Below are positions 1 to 8,721 of a stretch of 64,000 nucleotides of DNA, one piece after another. Position 1 is the first letter of the stretch, and every line of letters starts with the position of its first letter. A program made the position numbers and the translations under genes. Origin of the DNA: Vibrio hepatarius (GTDB lineage Bacteria > Pseudomonadota > Gammaproteobacteria > Enterobacterales > Vibrionaceae); contig NZ_JAHKPM010000067.1 in assembly GCF_018860525.1 (NCBI RefSeq), forward strand, positions 48,061 through 112,060, read 5' to 3'. The notes beneath the pieces were generated by a model that was not told the DNA's origin, did not search any database, and saw only the letters and a program-made list of their open reading frames with translations.

Positions 1-235
1 GCAACGTTTTATATGGGGCAATGACCAAATAATATAAGCCGCATGTCAATATTTATATCGTCAGATGAGTATATTAGATAGTGGAATGTTGACTTTCTAC
101 CTGCGGCTTTTCTATCAATTAATCAAAGTTTGCGACAGGCACAATATGCAGTAGGAATCCTATACTACACTTTTGAATACAATAACTAATATACGATGCT
201 GATATTGCATCAATTAACTAGCGTCAGGTAATACT

Positions 236-1471
236 ATGAATCAAATCACTACGAATACTCGGCCAAATAAAGTGTCGGTTGTTGCAAGGCAGCCAATTAT
301 TGATATTAACAAAGAGTTGTTTGCCTTTGAGTTATTGTATCGAGAAGGTGACACAAACTCGTTTAATACGCCTTACGAGCAGAGGGCTACGATGCGTTTA
401 TTATCGGAGCAGTTTCTCACTTTTCAAAAGCGAAACCTCAATGACAAAAAGGGTTTTGTTAATTTTGAATATATTGATTTGATAGAAGGCGTACCCTGTG
501 ATTTTTCTCCCGATGACATTGTCGTTGAAGTGCTAGAGACGTGTTCACCAACTCAAGAGTTATTTGACGCTATTGTTGACTTAAAACAAAAAAACTATCT
601 TGTTGCATTAGATGATTTCGTACCCACTCCCGCGTGGAATCGATTTTACCCGCTCGTTGATTTTATCAAACTTGATGTAAGGGAGTTATCATTTAAAGAT
701 TGCGCAGGCATTATTCGTGATTTTAAAAATACAGATATCCAATTTATCGCTGAAAAAGTTGAGAATCACCAAGAGTTTATCCAAGCACAGAAATGTGGTT
801 TTCACTTATTTCAAGGATATTTTTATCAAAAACCTGAAGTGATAAAAACACAGAAGTTAACAGCATCTGCTATGGATATATTTAAGCTTTCAGCGCTGGT
901 GGCCAAAAAAGATATTGATCTTCTAAAAGTGAATAAAATTGTTGAACGTAATCCTGTACTTTCTGTGCAATTACTAAACTTTGTTAATAGTGACTCTAGA
1001 GTGAGTTCTAGAATCGAAAGTACAATGCAGGCACTTTCGTACCTTGGTGGAGATAGGGTGAGAAAATATGTGACCTATTCAATGGCCTCAGCACTTTCTC
1101 CAAGCAAACCATCTATTCTAGTTAGAAATTTACTGACACGAGCCAAACTTATGGAGTGTCTTTCTCAGTATGTGAACGATCCCTCTGTATCTGAATCTGC
1201 CTATTTGTGTGGGATGTTGTCTTTGATTGAGGGTTTGTTGGATATGGCCTTAAAAGATGTGCTTGCATCTCTAACACTCTCAGATTCTATTGTTTCAGCT
1301 TTAGTTAATAATGAAGGAGCTTTAGGAGATTTACTGGGCATAGCAGAAGCGATTGAGAGGTCGGACTGGAAAACCCTTGAACATTTACAATCTAGAACAT
1401 CAATAGACGATAAAACGATAATGACATGTTTAGACAAGGCAAATAATTGGATAAATGACTTTGCAGCGTAA
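236..1471 (+). CDS. EAL-HDOD domain protein, probable c-di-GMP phosphodiesterase (CdgJ/YuxH type)
   Basis: A 411-residue cytoplasmic signalling protein. Residues ~15-200 form an EAL domain. The signature reads ELL instead of EAL, but other metal and substrate positions look kept: the LDDF motif near residue 125, FIKLD near 143, AEKVE near 175 and the QGYFYQKP loop near 195. Residues ~200-390 form an HDOD domain. This architecture is known from Vibrio cholerae CdgJ, an active c-di-GMP phosphodiesterase affecting motility and biofilm; transfer of that role is inference. The ATG start is preceded by a modest AGGTAA site. It converges on a chemoreceptor gene with a shared terminator between them. 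Confidence 0.85.
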   Translation: MNQITTNTRPNKVSVVARQPIIDINKELFAFELLYREGDTNSFNTPYEQRATMRLLSEQFLTFQKRNLNDKKGFVNFEYIDLIEGVPCDFSPDDIVVEVLETCSPTQELFDAIVDLKQKNYLVALDDFVPTPAWNRFYPLVDFIKLDVRELSFKDCAGIIRDFKNTDIQFIAEKVENHQEFIQAQKCGFHLFQGYFYQKPEVIKTQKLTASAMDIFKLSALVAKKDIDLLKVNKIVERNPVLSVQLLNFVNSDSRVSSRIESTMQALSYLGGDRVRKYVTYSMASALSPSKPSILVRNLLTRAKLMECLSQYVNDPSVSESAYLCGMLSLIEGLLDMALKDVLASLTLSDSIVSALVNNEGALGDLLGIAEAIERSDWKTLEHLQSRTSIDDKTIMTCLDKANNWINDFAA

Positions 1472-1494
1472 ATGACCAAAACAATATATATTAT

Positions 1495-1530
1495 AAAAGG
1501 CTCACTGAATAATTAGTTGAGCCTTTTGTT
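1495..1530. terminator. Bidirectional intrinsic terminator
   Basis: A 10-bp perfect stem (AAAAGGCTCA at 1495-1504 with TGAGCCTTTT at 1518-1527) lies between two convergent genes. A-rich and T-rich flanks allow it to work in both directions. Confidence 0.75.
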
Positions 1531-1548
1531 ATTGCGGTATATGACAAG

Positions 1549-3870
1549 TTATGCCACTTTGAAACGATTGACCAAGTCTTGCAAGCTACCTGATACTTCA
1601 GCTAACCCAAGTGCGGCGCAATCAATCTCCTCAGATGCATTTCTAAGCTCACCCGATGAATCTTTTACATTTGAAATGTTTCTATTGATTTCATCACAAC
1701 TCACTTTTTGTTCTTCAGTAGCCGCTGCCACAGTCGCATTTATGGTTGCTAGTTCATCGATTTTTGTACTTAAATTACGTAGGTTAATGCTTACGTCATT
1801 AACAAGGTTTATACCTTCTTGAGCCGAAAGATTACTTCTCTCCATCGAGTTAACTGTTGAGCGTGTTACTTCGGACAAGCGAGAAATATTACTTTGTATA
1901 TCGACTGTACTGTTTTGTGTTTTGGTTGCCAACTGCCTAACTTCATCGGCTACGACAGCAAAACCTCGTCCACTTTCTCCCGCTCTTGCGGCTTCAATAG
2001 CTGCATTCAAAGCGAGCAAGTTAGTCTGTTCAGCAATACCCGTTATTACCTTCAAAATGCTGTTAATTCTTTCCACTTCATTTTGCAGCTCTGAAAGGGT
2101 TTCTGCAGAAGATTGTACCTCATGACCAGTTTTTTCTACAAACTGTGCAGCTTGCTGAGCCTGTTCTGAATTAAGTAATGCGCTTTCTCGGCACTGATGT
2201 GTATAGTCAGAAGCAGTCGCACTGCTTTGAGATACTTCGAGCAATGCTTCGTTAAATTGCATCATAGACTCTGTTACATTGCTCGCTTGTAGTGTTTGAT
2301 CCTCCGCCGCTTTGTAAGAGTTGTCTGTAATTTTGCTCAGCTGTTTACTTGAGTGTGTAATTACATCGGTACTGGCTTTTACTGAATCAATGATCACTTT
2401 TATGTGCTCGATAAAGGTGTTTACACTTTGTGTGACCGAGTCAAATTCAGGAATATTTGACATTTTAAGGCGAGTATTTAAATTCGCATCTCCGGAATTC
2501 AGTTCGTTAAACTGATGTTTGAGAACGTAAAGTGGCTTAAGTAAATAACTGACTAAAGCGATAGATATTCCCCAAAAAACAATGATCATCATCACTGTTG
2601 TTGCAGCACCTGCTGAAATAATGTAATTACCAAGTTGCTCTTTGGGTGCGAAAGCTTCTTTTTCGTCGACTTCAGACATGATAGCCCATGTGTGGTTGGG
2701 TACTTTTACAGGGCCATAGGCTGATAATACAGGAACGCCGCGATAATCCTCAAATATATCAAAGCTGCTGATACCTCTCAGTGCTTCTGTTACGCCTGGA
2801 GTACTTACCGGTTGTAAAGAAATGCTGGTGTTTTTTAACTCGATATTCTTAGCCGCAGAAATCCCTTTTTTTCGAATAGTATCAAGGTAGGCACTTTTGT
2901 CTTCTATTAGGAATCGGCTTTCATTGCGTAATGTACCGTCAGATCCGACTAGATATATTTCACCTGTGTTACCAAACCCTCGGTCTTTCCATTGACCTTC
3001 TTGTGTCATAATTTTATTGAGCTCATCGATTGGCATCTGGAATATGAGTACGCCAACTAGATTTCCTTTGTCAAAAATTGGGGTCGACATAAAACTGGCG
3101 GGGGCGTTATATGAGGGAAGGTAAGGTGCAAAATCAGTTAGGAATACTTCTCCCTTTTTGAGAGATAAGGCCTGTTTAAAAGCTTGTCCTATCCCTGAAT
3201 CTTTATATGGGCCACTTTTTAAGCTTGTTGCAAAGTCGAGTTCTTTAAAGACACTATAAACAATATGGCCACTTTTAGGGTTTACGATAAATATGTCATA
3301 GTAACCAAATGTTTGTAGAAACTGACGAAAAGTATCATGGTAATGCTCATGTTCTCGAGCATATCTTGATGAGTTTTCCAGAACAGTAAGCTTATCTTTG
3401 TTACCGAGTGGATTTGGATTGTCGGCAATAAAGTCAAATTGCATGTTATAGGTCAAATCTGATAAACCTGAAAACATGTCAGGAACGTTTACAGTATCTT
3501 GATTGAGCTGGCTATATTGAATGGCAAACTCTTTTGTATAATATTCATTAACAGTCGTTCTGAGCTTTGAGTTGTTGATCTTTCGAATGGGTTCATATGT
3601 TGAGAAGGCTTGGTTGAAATCAACAGCGGCTTCTTTCGTTGCGACATTGTTAGCCATGGAAGTGATTTGTCCCTCAATATCTGAGAAATAGTTTTCTACT
3701 TCGGCTCGGACAAGTTCTTTTGTGGCCGTCAATTTTTCTCGAGACTGCTGGAGCAATACTGAGCGCATTTCTTCCATCGATAAATAAGTACTGATGGATG
3801 TACTGGTTCCAAGAGAAAGAGCGATTGCACCTAATATAGCAAGTATGAACCTGAGTCGTAATGACATCAT
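1549..3870 (-). CDS. Methyl-accepting chemotaxis protein with large periplasmic dCACHE-type sensor
   Basis: A 773-residue inner-membrane chemoreceptor. A first transmembrane helix (~8-28) is followed by a periplasmic region of nearly 390 residues, long enough for a double-CACHE ligand-binding domain. A second helix (~415-440), a HAMP segment and the cytoplasmic signalling domain follow. The universally conserved hairpin tip EQTNLLALNAAIEAARAG lies near residue 620. It would signal through CheA/CheW; the ligand cannot be read from the sequence. No CheR/CheB-docking pentapeptide is seen at the C-terminus, which ends VNRFKVA. Confidence 0.93.
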   Translation of the reverse strand: MMSLRLRFILAILGAIALSLGTSTSISTYLSMEEMRSVLLQQSREKLTATKELVRAEVENYFSDIEGQITSMANNVATKEAAVDFNQAFSTYEPIRKINNSKLRTTVNEYYTKEFAIQYSQLNQDTVNVPDMFSGLSDLTYNMQFDFIADNPNPLGNKDKLTVLENSSRYAREHEHYHDTFRQFLQTFGYYDIFIVNPKSGHIVYSVFKELDFATSLKSGPYKDSGIGQAFKQALSLKKGEVFLTDFAPYLPSYNAPASFMSTPIFDKGNLVGVLIFQMPIDELNKIMTQEGQWKDRGFGNTGEIYLVGSDGTLRNESRFLIEDKSAYLDTIRKKGISAAKNIELKNTSISLQPVSTPGVTEALRGISSFDIFEDYRGVPVLSAYGPVKVPNHTWAIMSEVDEKEAFAPKEQLGNYIISAGAATTVMMIIVFWGISIALVSYLLKPLYVLKHQFNELNSGDANLNTRLKMSNIPEFDSVTQSVNTFIEHIKVIIDSVKASTDVITHSSKQLSKITDNSYKAAEDQTLQASNVTESMMQFNEALLEVSQSSATASDYTHQCRESALLNSEQAQQAAQFVEKTGHEVQSSAETLSELQNEVERINSILKVITGIAEQTNLLALNAAIEAARAGESGRGFAVVADEVRQLATKTQNSTVDIQSNISRLSEVTRSTVNSMERSNLSAQEGINLVNDVSINLRNLSTKIDELATINATVAAATEEQKVSCDEINRNISNVKDSSGELRNASEEIDCAALGLAEVSGSLQDLVNRFKVA

Positions 3871-4150
3871 GAATCTCCATTTTTCTTATCAAAAAAGTGT
3901 TTTCTCAGAGCGCAAGAAAACTATAGGACTCAAGATGTATATTAGGTGTTTGACATTGAAACTTTCGTTTGGAAATGAGACTTGGATGAGGTTTTATCGT
4001 GTGTATTTTAGAGGGATAAGATTTCGCGATAACCTTGGTTTACCCCTTTTATTGGGGTATTTGTGCTCAAAAATTTTTCTGCCATCAACATATGCGTCCT
4101 TATTCATACTATAATAATAAGCACGGATACCTATTCGAGGAGGTTTGACT

Positions 4151-4963
4151 TTGGAAGTTGCAGAACAAAAACACTTAAATAGTCAACAGGACTTAAGTAC
4201 TGAAAATGCGGATAGCGCAGGAGCCGCATCCACTGAAAAACATCAAGATTTCAGTAGTTCCTCGCCAGAAGCGGCAAGTTCAATTTGTCTCGGAGAAGAT
4301 GCTTTCGATAAAGTGATGCCACTTTGTGATGTTGCCTGCATTGTTTCAACACCAACTGGGAAAGTACTTAAGTGCCGAACTAAATATATAGGTTTGCATT
4401 CTAAAAGTATTCTTTTACTTGAAATGCCACTGGTCTCGCCTCAGGAAAAATCAGTTTTTATGAGACAAGGGTATCCCCTTAAAGCTTGTGTTATTTCTTC
4501 TAAAGGGGAAGGGGCTCGAGTCTATTTTAAGACTAAGATCGAATATGTATTAAGTGGTGGCGATACTGATTTGCTGCTCGTTACTTTACCTTCTGCGACA
4601 CAGGTTGTTGTTGGCTTGCGTGAAAGTGCCCGTTTAGAAATCGATCTTGATGGTGTTCTTGAGCCCTCAGACAAAAAGTACCCATGCCAAATTAGAGATA
4701 TCTCCCACCAAGGATGCTTAATCGTTGTTGAAAGGGATAATGTTAGTTACCGAGTTGGTTCTTTGATAAGCCTCAATATCTGCAGTTCAAATAAAGATGT
4801 CCCCATTATTGATGGCACTCTTCAGGCTATAGTGAAAAACATCGCGCAAATGGGGCGTTATTATAAGTATGGTGTCAAGTTTGAAGAAGAAAGCCTAGAA
4901 AGTGTAGATTCTCTTATTGAGGGGTTAAACTTTTGTGCTTTGCAACAGAGGTTTACGCTGTGA
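4151..4963 (+). CDS. PilZ domain-containing protein (candidate c-di-GMP receptor)
   Basis: About 270 residues, cytoplasmic. The first ~45 residues are low-complexity, rich in Ser, Ala and Glu. A PilZ-like C-terminal domain covers ~160-260, including CQIRDISHQGCLIVV, which matches the D/NxSxxG part of the PilZ c-di-GMP site. The upstream RxxxR arm is poorly defined, so ligand binding is uncertain. The start is TTG: the strong GAGGAGG site ends at 4143, which leaves too little room for the TTG at 4145 but sits ideally for the TTG at 4151. It stands alone, divergent from the upstream receptor gene. Confidence 0.75.
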   Translation: MEVAEQKHLNSQQDLSTENADSAGAASTEKHQDFSSSSPEAASSICLGEDAFDKVMPLCDVACIVSTPTGKVLKCRTKYIGLHSKSILLLEMPLVSPQEKSVFMRQGYPLKACVISSKGEGARVYFKTKIEYVLSGGDTDLLLVTLPSATQVVVGLRESARLEIDLDGVLEPSDKKYPCQIRDISHQGCLIVVERDNVSYRVGSLISLNICSSNKDVPIIDGTLQAIVKNIAQMGRYYKYGVKFEEESLESVDSLIEGLNFCALQQRFTL

Positions 4964-5102
4964 ATTAGTAATTGTCAGCTATTCTCTAACATTAAGCTTT
5001 TCGACACCGCCTCGATAATATCTTAAACTGCACGACTATCTGCATCGGTCTTTATAATATCAAGTGTCTTTGTAGGGGACATTTATCGATAGGATAAAAA
5101 AT

Positions 5103-5891
5103 GTGAGAAAGTCGGTTAAACATCTGCATCCGTCGTTAACCATTAATAGAGCACCTTCGGACTTTTTTATGAATTTCGAAGCTTTTCTATCTAATACGGA
5201 AACACGAATACATAGCCACCCTTGGGGGCAGGTTCAGTTAATTAGTGGTGGTATTCTTGAAATGGAAGCTCAAGGGACTCGATTTCTTGCTCCTCCCCAT
5301 CTCGCGATTTGGGTCCCAGCTGGAGTTTTGCATACCAGTTATAATCGAAAGCCTTTATCATACTGCTCGTTAAATATTGCTGAGCGACTAACAACAAATT
5401 TTCCAAGTGTTACTAGTTTGATAAAAATCACGCCAATTGTGTCTTCGATAATCGATGACTTTCGTAATAGAGCGATTAATATAGCTAAAAGTGATCAAGA
5501 CAAGAGGTTAATGCAAGTATTACTTGATCAGCTGGCAACTCAAGATACTCAACATCATTTTTTACCCTCTTCCGACAATAAATATTTAGTCAGAATATTA
5601 GCTGAGGTAGAGGAGAACCCGCTTGATAACACCAGTCTTGCGCAATGGGCAGAAAAAGTGCATACCACTGAGCGGACTTTGGCTAGGCACTGTCAGTCTG
5701 AGCTCGGAATGAGTTTTACCGAGTGGAGGCTAAGAGTTCGTTATCTCTACTCGATGGAACTGCTAAGAAGTGGCCACTCGGTTAAAGAAGTGGCACTCAC
5801 TCTCGGTTATAACCAAGCCAGCCCTTTTATCGCTATGTTTAAAAAGTACGCTTTACAAACTCCCGAACAATACAAAAATAAACTTCGCTAA
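5103..5891 (+). CDS. AraC-family transcriptional regulator with N-terminal cupin
   Basis: 262 residues. The N-terminal ~90 residues are a cupin-like sensor (HSHPWGQVQLISGG, then a second half ending WVPAGVLHT). Residues ~175-260 hold the paired helix-turn-helix of AraC/XylS proteins: a first HTH around SLAQWAEKVHTTERTLARHC and a second ending in the hallmark FKKYALQTPEQYK. It starts with GTG about 7 bp after an AGGAT element; an ATG 66 bp further in is less likely because it would cut the cupin. Its target is unknown; the adjacent convergent M14 peptidase gene gives no clear clue. Confidence 0.9.
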   Translation: MRKSVKHLHPSLTINRAPSDFFMNFEAFLSNTETRIHSHPWGQVQLISGGILEMEAQGTRFLAPPHLAIWVPAGVLHTSYNRKPLSYCSLNIAERLTTNFPSVTSLIKITPIVSSIIDDFRNRAINIAKSDQDKRLMQVLLDQLATQDTQHHFLPSSDNKYLVRILAEVEENPLDNTSLAQWAEKVHTTERTLARHCQSELGMSFTEWRLRVRYLYSMELLRSGHSVKEVALTLGYNQASPFIAMFKKYALQTPEQYKNKLR

Positions 5892-5915
5892 TAAAAATAG
5901 CCTTTGCAGAGGTGA

Positions 5916-6836
5916 TTATATTTTAGTCAGCACATAGTCTAAGCCCCCCTTGATGGCAGCGACTTGAGCTTGATTGCATTGCTCTGCTGTTACTTTTGAA
6001 CTATCAGGGTAAACTTCAGTCGTCGTACTATAGGTACAGTTTGCTACGCCGCCACATAGTCCAAGTTTCACCATAGGATAGTTAATTACCCCTTCTTGGG
6101 TGACTTGTGAACCAATAATTTTCCCGTCTTTATCTGCTGGAGCAATATGAGTTACAAGGCTGACTGATTGGATAACCGCAGCTTGAAAATTGGATTGAGG
6201 GTTTTCACTATTACCGACGGTGTAAAAACCATCTGGAATTGTTCCTGGTGTAAAGTCTGCACCATCTCGAGCTGCTAGAGCGGGCCTAAATTCAGTTTCA
6301 TCAGTATCGGTGGTTTCATGTAAGTCGAAATGAACCAGAATAGCCTGTCCTATTGTATTTACTAGCTTGATAAGGTTCGCTGATTCTTCGGCAGGACTGT
6401 CAGTGAAGAAAGAACGGTTTGGATCTATCGCCAATGGATTCCATCGATTTATTGTCTCGTAACCCCAAGGGCTAATGCAGGGGGCGACTATGATATTGAA
6501 ATATCTGCTGTAGTTTTCCATCTGGGTGTCAACAAATTGAAGTGCACCATGAACACCGCTAGTTTCATAGCCATGAACTCCACCTGTAATTAACACAACA
6601 GGCTTGTTGCTTTCCCAGCTATTACTCTTTATACAAAACAAAGGATAGCGCTCTGAGTCATAAGATAACGCGCCATACTGTTCGACTTTAAATCGGTCTG
6701 CGAGTGCGTGGATTTTGGTGACCACTTCTTGTTGGTAGTTACGTTTCACGGAGGTTTGATTTCGCCACAATTGATACTCAGCGTCTTGCCACTTTTTACC
6801 AGTAATCCCGATTGGATAAAATTCCTTAGCCTGCAT
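5916..6836 (-). CDS. M14-family zinc metallocarboxypeptidase
   Basis: 306 residues, no signal peptide, so probably cytoplasmic. Zinc-ligand motif HGYET near residue 89 (HxxE), DPNR near 139 for substrate carboxylate binding, and a third ligand in HFDLHET near 168 identify the M14 carboxypeptidase/deacylase fold. The family also includes succinylglutamate desuccinylase-like enzymes, so the substrate may be a peptide or an N-acyl amino acid. The likely catalytic glutamate is in TTEVYPDS near residue 275. Monocistronic and convergent with the AraC gene. Confidence 0.85.
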   Translation of the reverse strand: MQAKEFYPIGITGKKWQDAEYQLWRNQTSVKRNYQQEVVTKIHALADRFKVEQYGALSYDSERYPLFCIKSNSWESNKPVVLITGGVHGYETSGVHGALQFVDTQMENYSRYFNIIVAPCISPWGYETINRWNPLAIDPNRSFFTDSPAEESANLIKLVNTIGQAILVHFDLHETTDTDETEFRPALAARDGADFTPGTIPDGFYTVGNSENPQSNFQAAVIQSVSLVTHIAPADKDGKIIGSQVTQEGVINYPMVKLGLCGGVANCTYSTTTEVYPDSSKVTAEQCNQAQVAAIKGGLDYVLTKI

Positions 6837-7018
6837 TACATATCCTGTTGTTTTTGAGCATTAGTAATGCAGCATAAAATGCTCTTCTAACAGAAGCAAT
6901 TCATATAATCTCCATCGATATTATTGAGCTTATAGTATTTATATCAGTAATTGAGTTTAAGTATGAGAATCTAGGTGGTACATTTAACAGCATATCAGTA
7001 TGTTTAAAGAGGCCCCTT

Positions 7019-7915
7019 ATGGCTGGTGCGAGCTTATTAACGTTATTGGATGATATTGCTACAGTATTAGATGATGTTGCTTTGATGTCGAAAGTTGCCG
7101 CAAAGAAGACTGCTGGAGTGCTCGGTGACGATTTAGCATTAAATGCTCAGCAGGTATCTGGCGTTGCGGCGGAACGAGAAATCCCTATTGTACTAAGTGT
7201 TGCCAAGGGATCTTTTCGCAATAAATTAATTTTAGTACCAACAGCGCTCCTCATTAGCTCTATTGCTCCTTGGTTAATTATGCCTTTGCTCTTGATTGGT
7301 GGTTTATTTCTTTGTTTTGAAGGTGCAGAAAAAATAGCGGAAAGCCTATTCCATACTGATCACGTTGAAGAAGACGAGGTTCCGACCGGGTCGATTGAAG
7401 AATATGAGACACGCAAGATTGCAGGGGCGGTACGTACTGACTTTATTTTATCGGCTGAAATCATTGTCATTGCTTTGGGTACTGTGCAGGGGCATTCAAT
7501 GATGACACAAGTCATGGTCGTCAGTTTTATTGCGATACTAATGACCATTGGTGTTTATGGCTTGGTAGCAGGTATTGTTAAACTTGATGATCTGGGGTTT
7601 TATTTAAATCGCATTTCCCAGGGTAAGGGAATAAGAGCTTGCCTTGGTCAAATCCTTATCGCCTTTGCCCCAAAGTTAATGAAATTCCTTGCAGTTGTGG
7701 GGACAGCAGCCATGTTCTTAGTTGGCGGTGGCATTGTTGTACATAATGTTCCTGCGATACATCACTGGATAGAGCCGGTGCTATTGAATCTGCCCAATGT
7801 ACCTTTAGCAGATATTCTGATGCCATCAATTCTGAATGGTTTGATAGGCGTGCTGGCAGGGGCTATGGTACTACTTGTGTGGACAGGTATAGAGAAAGTT
7901 CGCCACAGACATTAA
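7019..7915 (+). CDS. DUF808 (YedI-like) inner-membrane protein
   Basis: 298 residues with about four to six hydrophobic helices. It opens with the conserved family N-terminus (MAGASLLTLLDDIATVLDDV), continues with an acidic cytoplasmic loop around 115-130 (HVEEDEVPTGSIEEYE), and ends in a short basic tail. Members such as E. coli YedI are uncharacterised. An AGAGG element sits before the ATG. No operon partner is evident. Confidence 0.88.
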   Translation: MAGASLLTLLDDIATVLDDVALMSKVAAKKTAGVLGDDLALNAQQVSGVAAEREIPIVLSVAKGSFRNKLILVPTALLISSIAPWLIMPLLLIGGLFLCFEGAEKIAESLFHTDHVEEDEVPTGSIEEYETRKIAGAVRTDFILSAEIIVIALGTVQGHSMMTQVMVVSFIAILMTIGVYGLVAGIVKLDDLGFYLNRISQGKGIRACLGQILIAFAPKLMKFLAVVGTAAMFLVGGGIVVHNVPAIHHWIEPVLLNLPNVPLADILMPSILNGLIGVLAGAMVLLVWTGIEKVRHRH

Positions 7916-7967
7916 GGTCGTCTAATAGATCATACTGCTTCACTATCTGTGTGATGTTCCAAGCTGG

Positions 7968-8612
7968 TCATAGGTCTGTGATGTCTATGAGTGATTCGAC
8001 TAACACCTGACTAGGTTGTGCGCCAGAAAGTAGATGTTTTTTGTCTATTATCATTGCTGGTACAGCATTAATGCCAGCTTCAATCCACTGGTGCTCGGTG
8101 GAAGAAACAGCTTCAGCCCAACTCTCATCTTCTAAGATGCGTTCACAAAGTTTTCTTTCTAGTTCAAGGGAATCGGCGATTTTAAGCAATACCTGTGGGT
8201 TGCTGATATCTTTGTTGTGGGTAAAATACGCTTGAAACAAAGCCATTTCTAACTCAAATTGTAGATTTTTCGATTGTGCCCAAAGCAATAACTGATGAGC
8301 CTTACGGGTGTTATAAATCCTCATGTCGTCTGTAAAGTTGAACTTGAACCCTAAATCGTGACCTAGCTCGGTAATGGTTTGTCTAGCCGCTAAGCTGGCA
8401 TCAAACGGGGTACCATATTTCTCGGCAATATGCTCTCTAAGGTTCTGTCCTTCTTGCTTCATCATTGGGTTAAGTTCGAAAGGATGCCAGTAGATTTCAG
8501 CTTTGAGGCTATCAGACAATGTCAAAAGGGCGCTCTCAAGGTTTTTAAAGCCTATGATGCACCAAGGGCATACAATATCTGATACGAAATCGATACGGAC
8601 ACTTTTAATCAT
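7968..8612 (-). CDS. FrnE-like DsbA-family thiol oxidoreductase
   Basis: 214 residues, thioredoxin fold with an all-helical insertion and no signal peptide, so cytoplasmic. The redox motif CPWC is at residues 15-18. The conserved cis-Pro loop appears as GINAVPAMII near 188. The family includes FrnE and 2-hydroxychromene-2-carboxylate isomerase-like proteins; the CxxC motif favours a disulfide oxidoreductase or isomerase, possibly in oxidative stress. Confidence 0.88.
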   Translation of the reverse strand: MIKSVRIDFVSDIVCPWCIIGFKNLESALLTLSDSLKAEIYWHPFELNPMMKQEGQNLREHIAEKYGTPFDASLAARQTITELGHDLGFKFNFTDDMRIYNTRKAHQLLLWAQSKNLQFELEMALFQAYFTHNKDISNPQVLLKIADSLELERKLCERILEDESWAEAVSSTEHQWIEAGINAVPAMIIDKKHLLSGAQPSQVLVESLIDITDL

Positions 8613-8683
8613 TTTTGACGGTTAGCCCCCTGTTTGATTCTATTAAGAAAAAAAAGGTTTGAGAGGTCTGTTATTAAGAAGCG

Positions 8684-8717
8684 GCTAAAGCCCTTTTAAT
8701 TAAGGGAGGGCTTTAGC
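8684..8717 (-). terminator. Hairpin downstream of the chemoreceptor gene
   Basis: An 11-bp perfect stem (GCTAAAGCCCT with AGGGCTTTAGC) begins 5 bp after the stop of the downstream-reading chemoreceptor gene. It lacks a strong T-run, so it may be an RNA 3'-end stabiliser or a weak terminator. Confidence 0.45.
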
Positions 8718-8721
8718 ACAA

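Noticed and set aside
1..235. Gene fragment or RNA at the window start
   Set aside because: No reading frame, tRNA-like fold or terminator could be supported; it is treated as upstream DNA of the EAL-HDOD gene.
4145..4150. TTG at 4145 as the PilZ-protein start
   Set aside because: It lies one base after the strong GAGGAGG element; the TTG six bases later has proper spacing.
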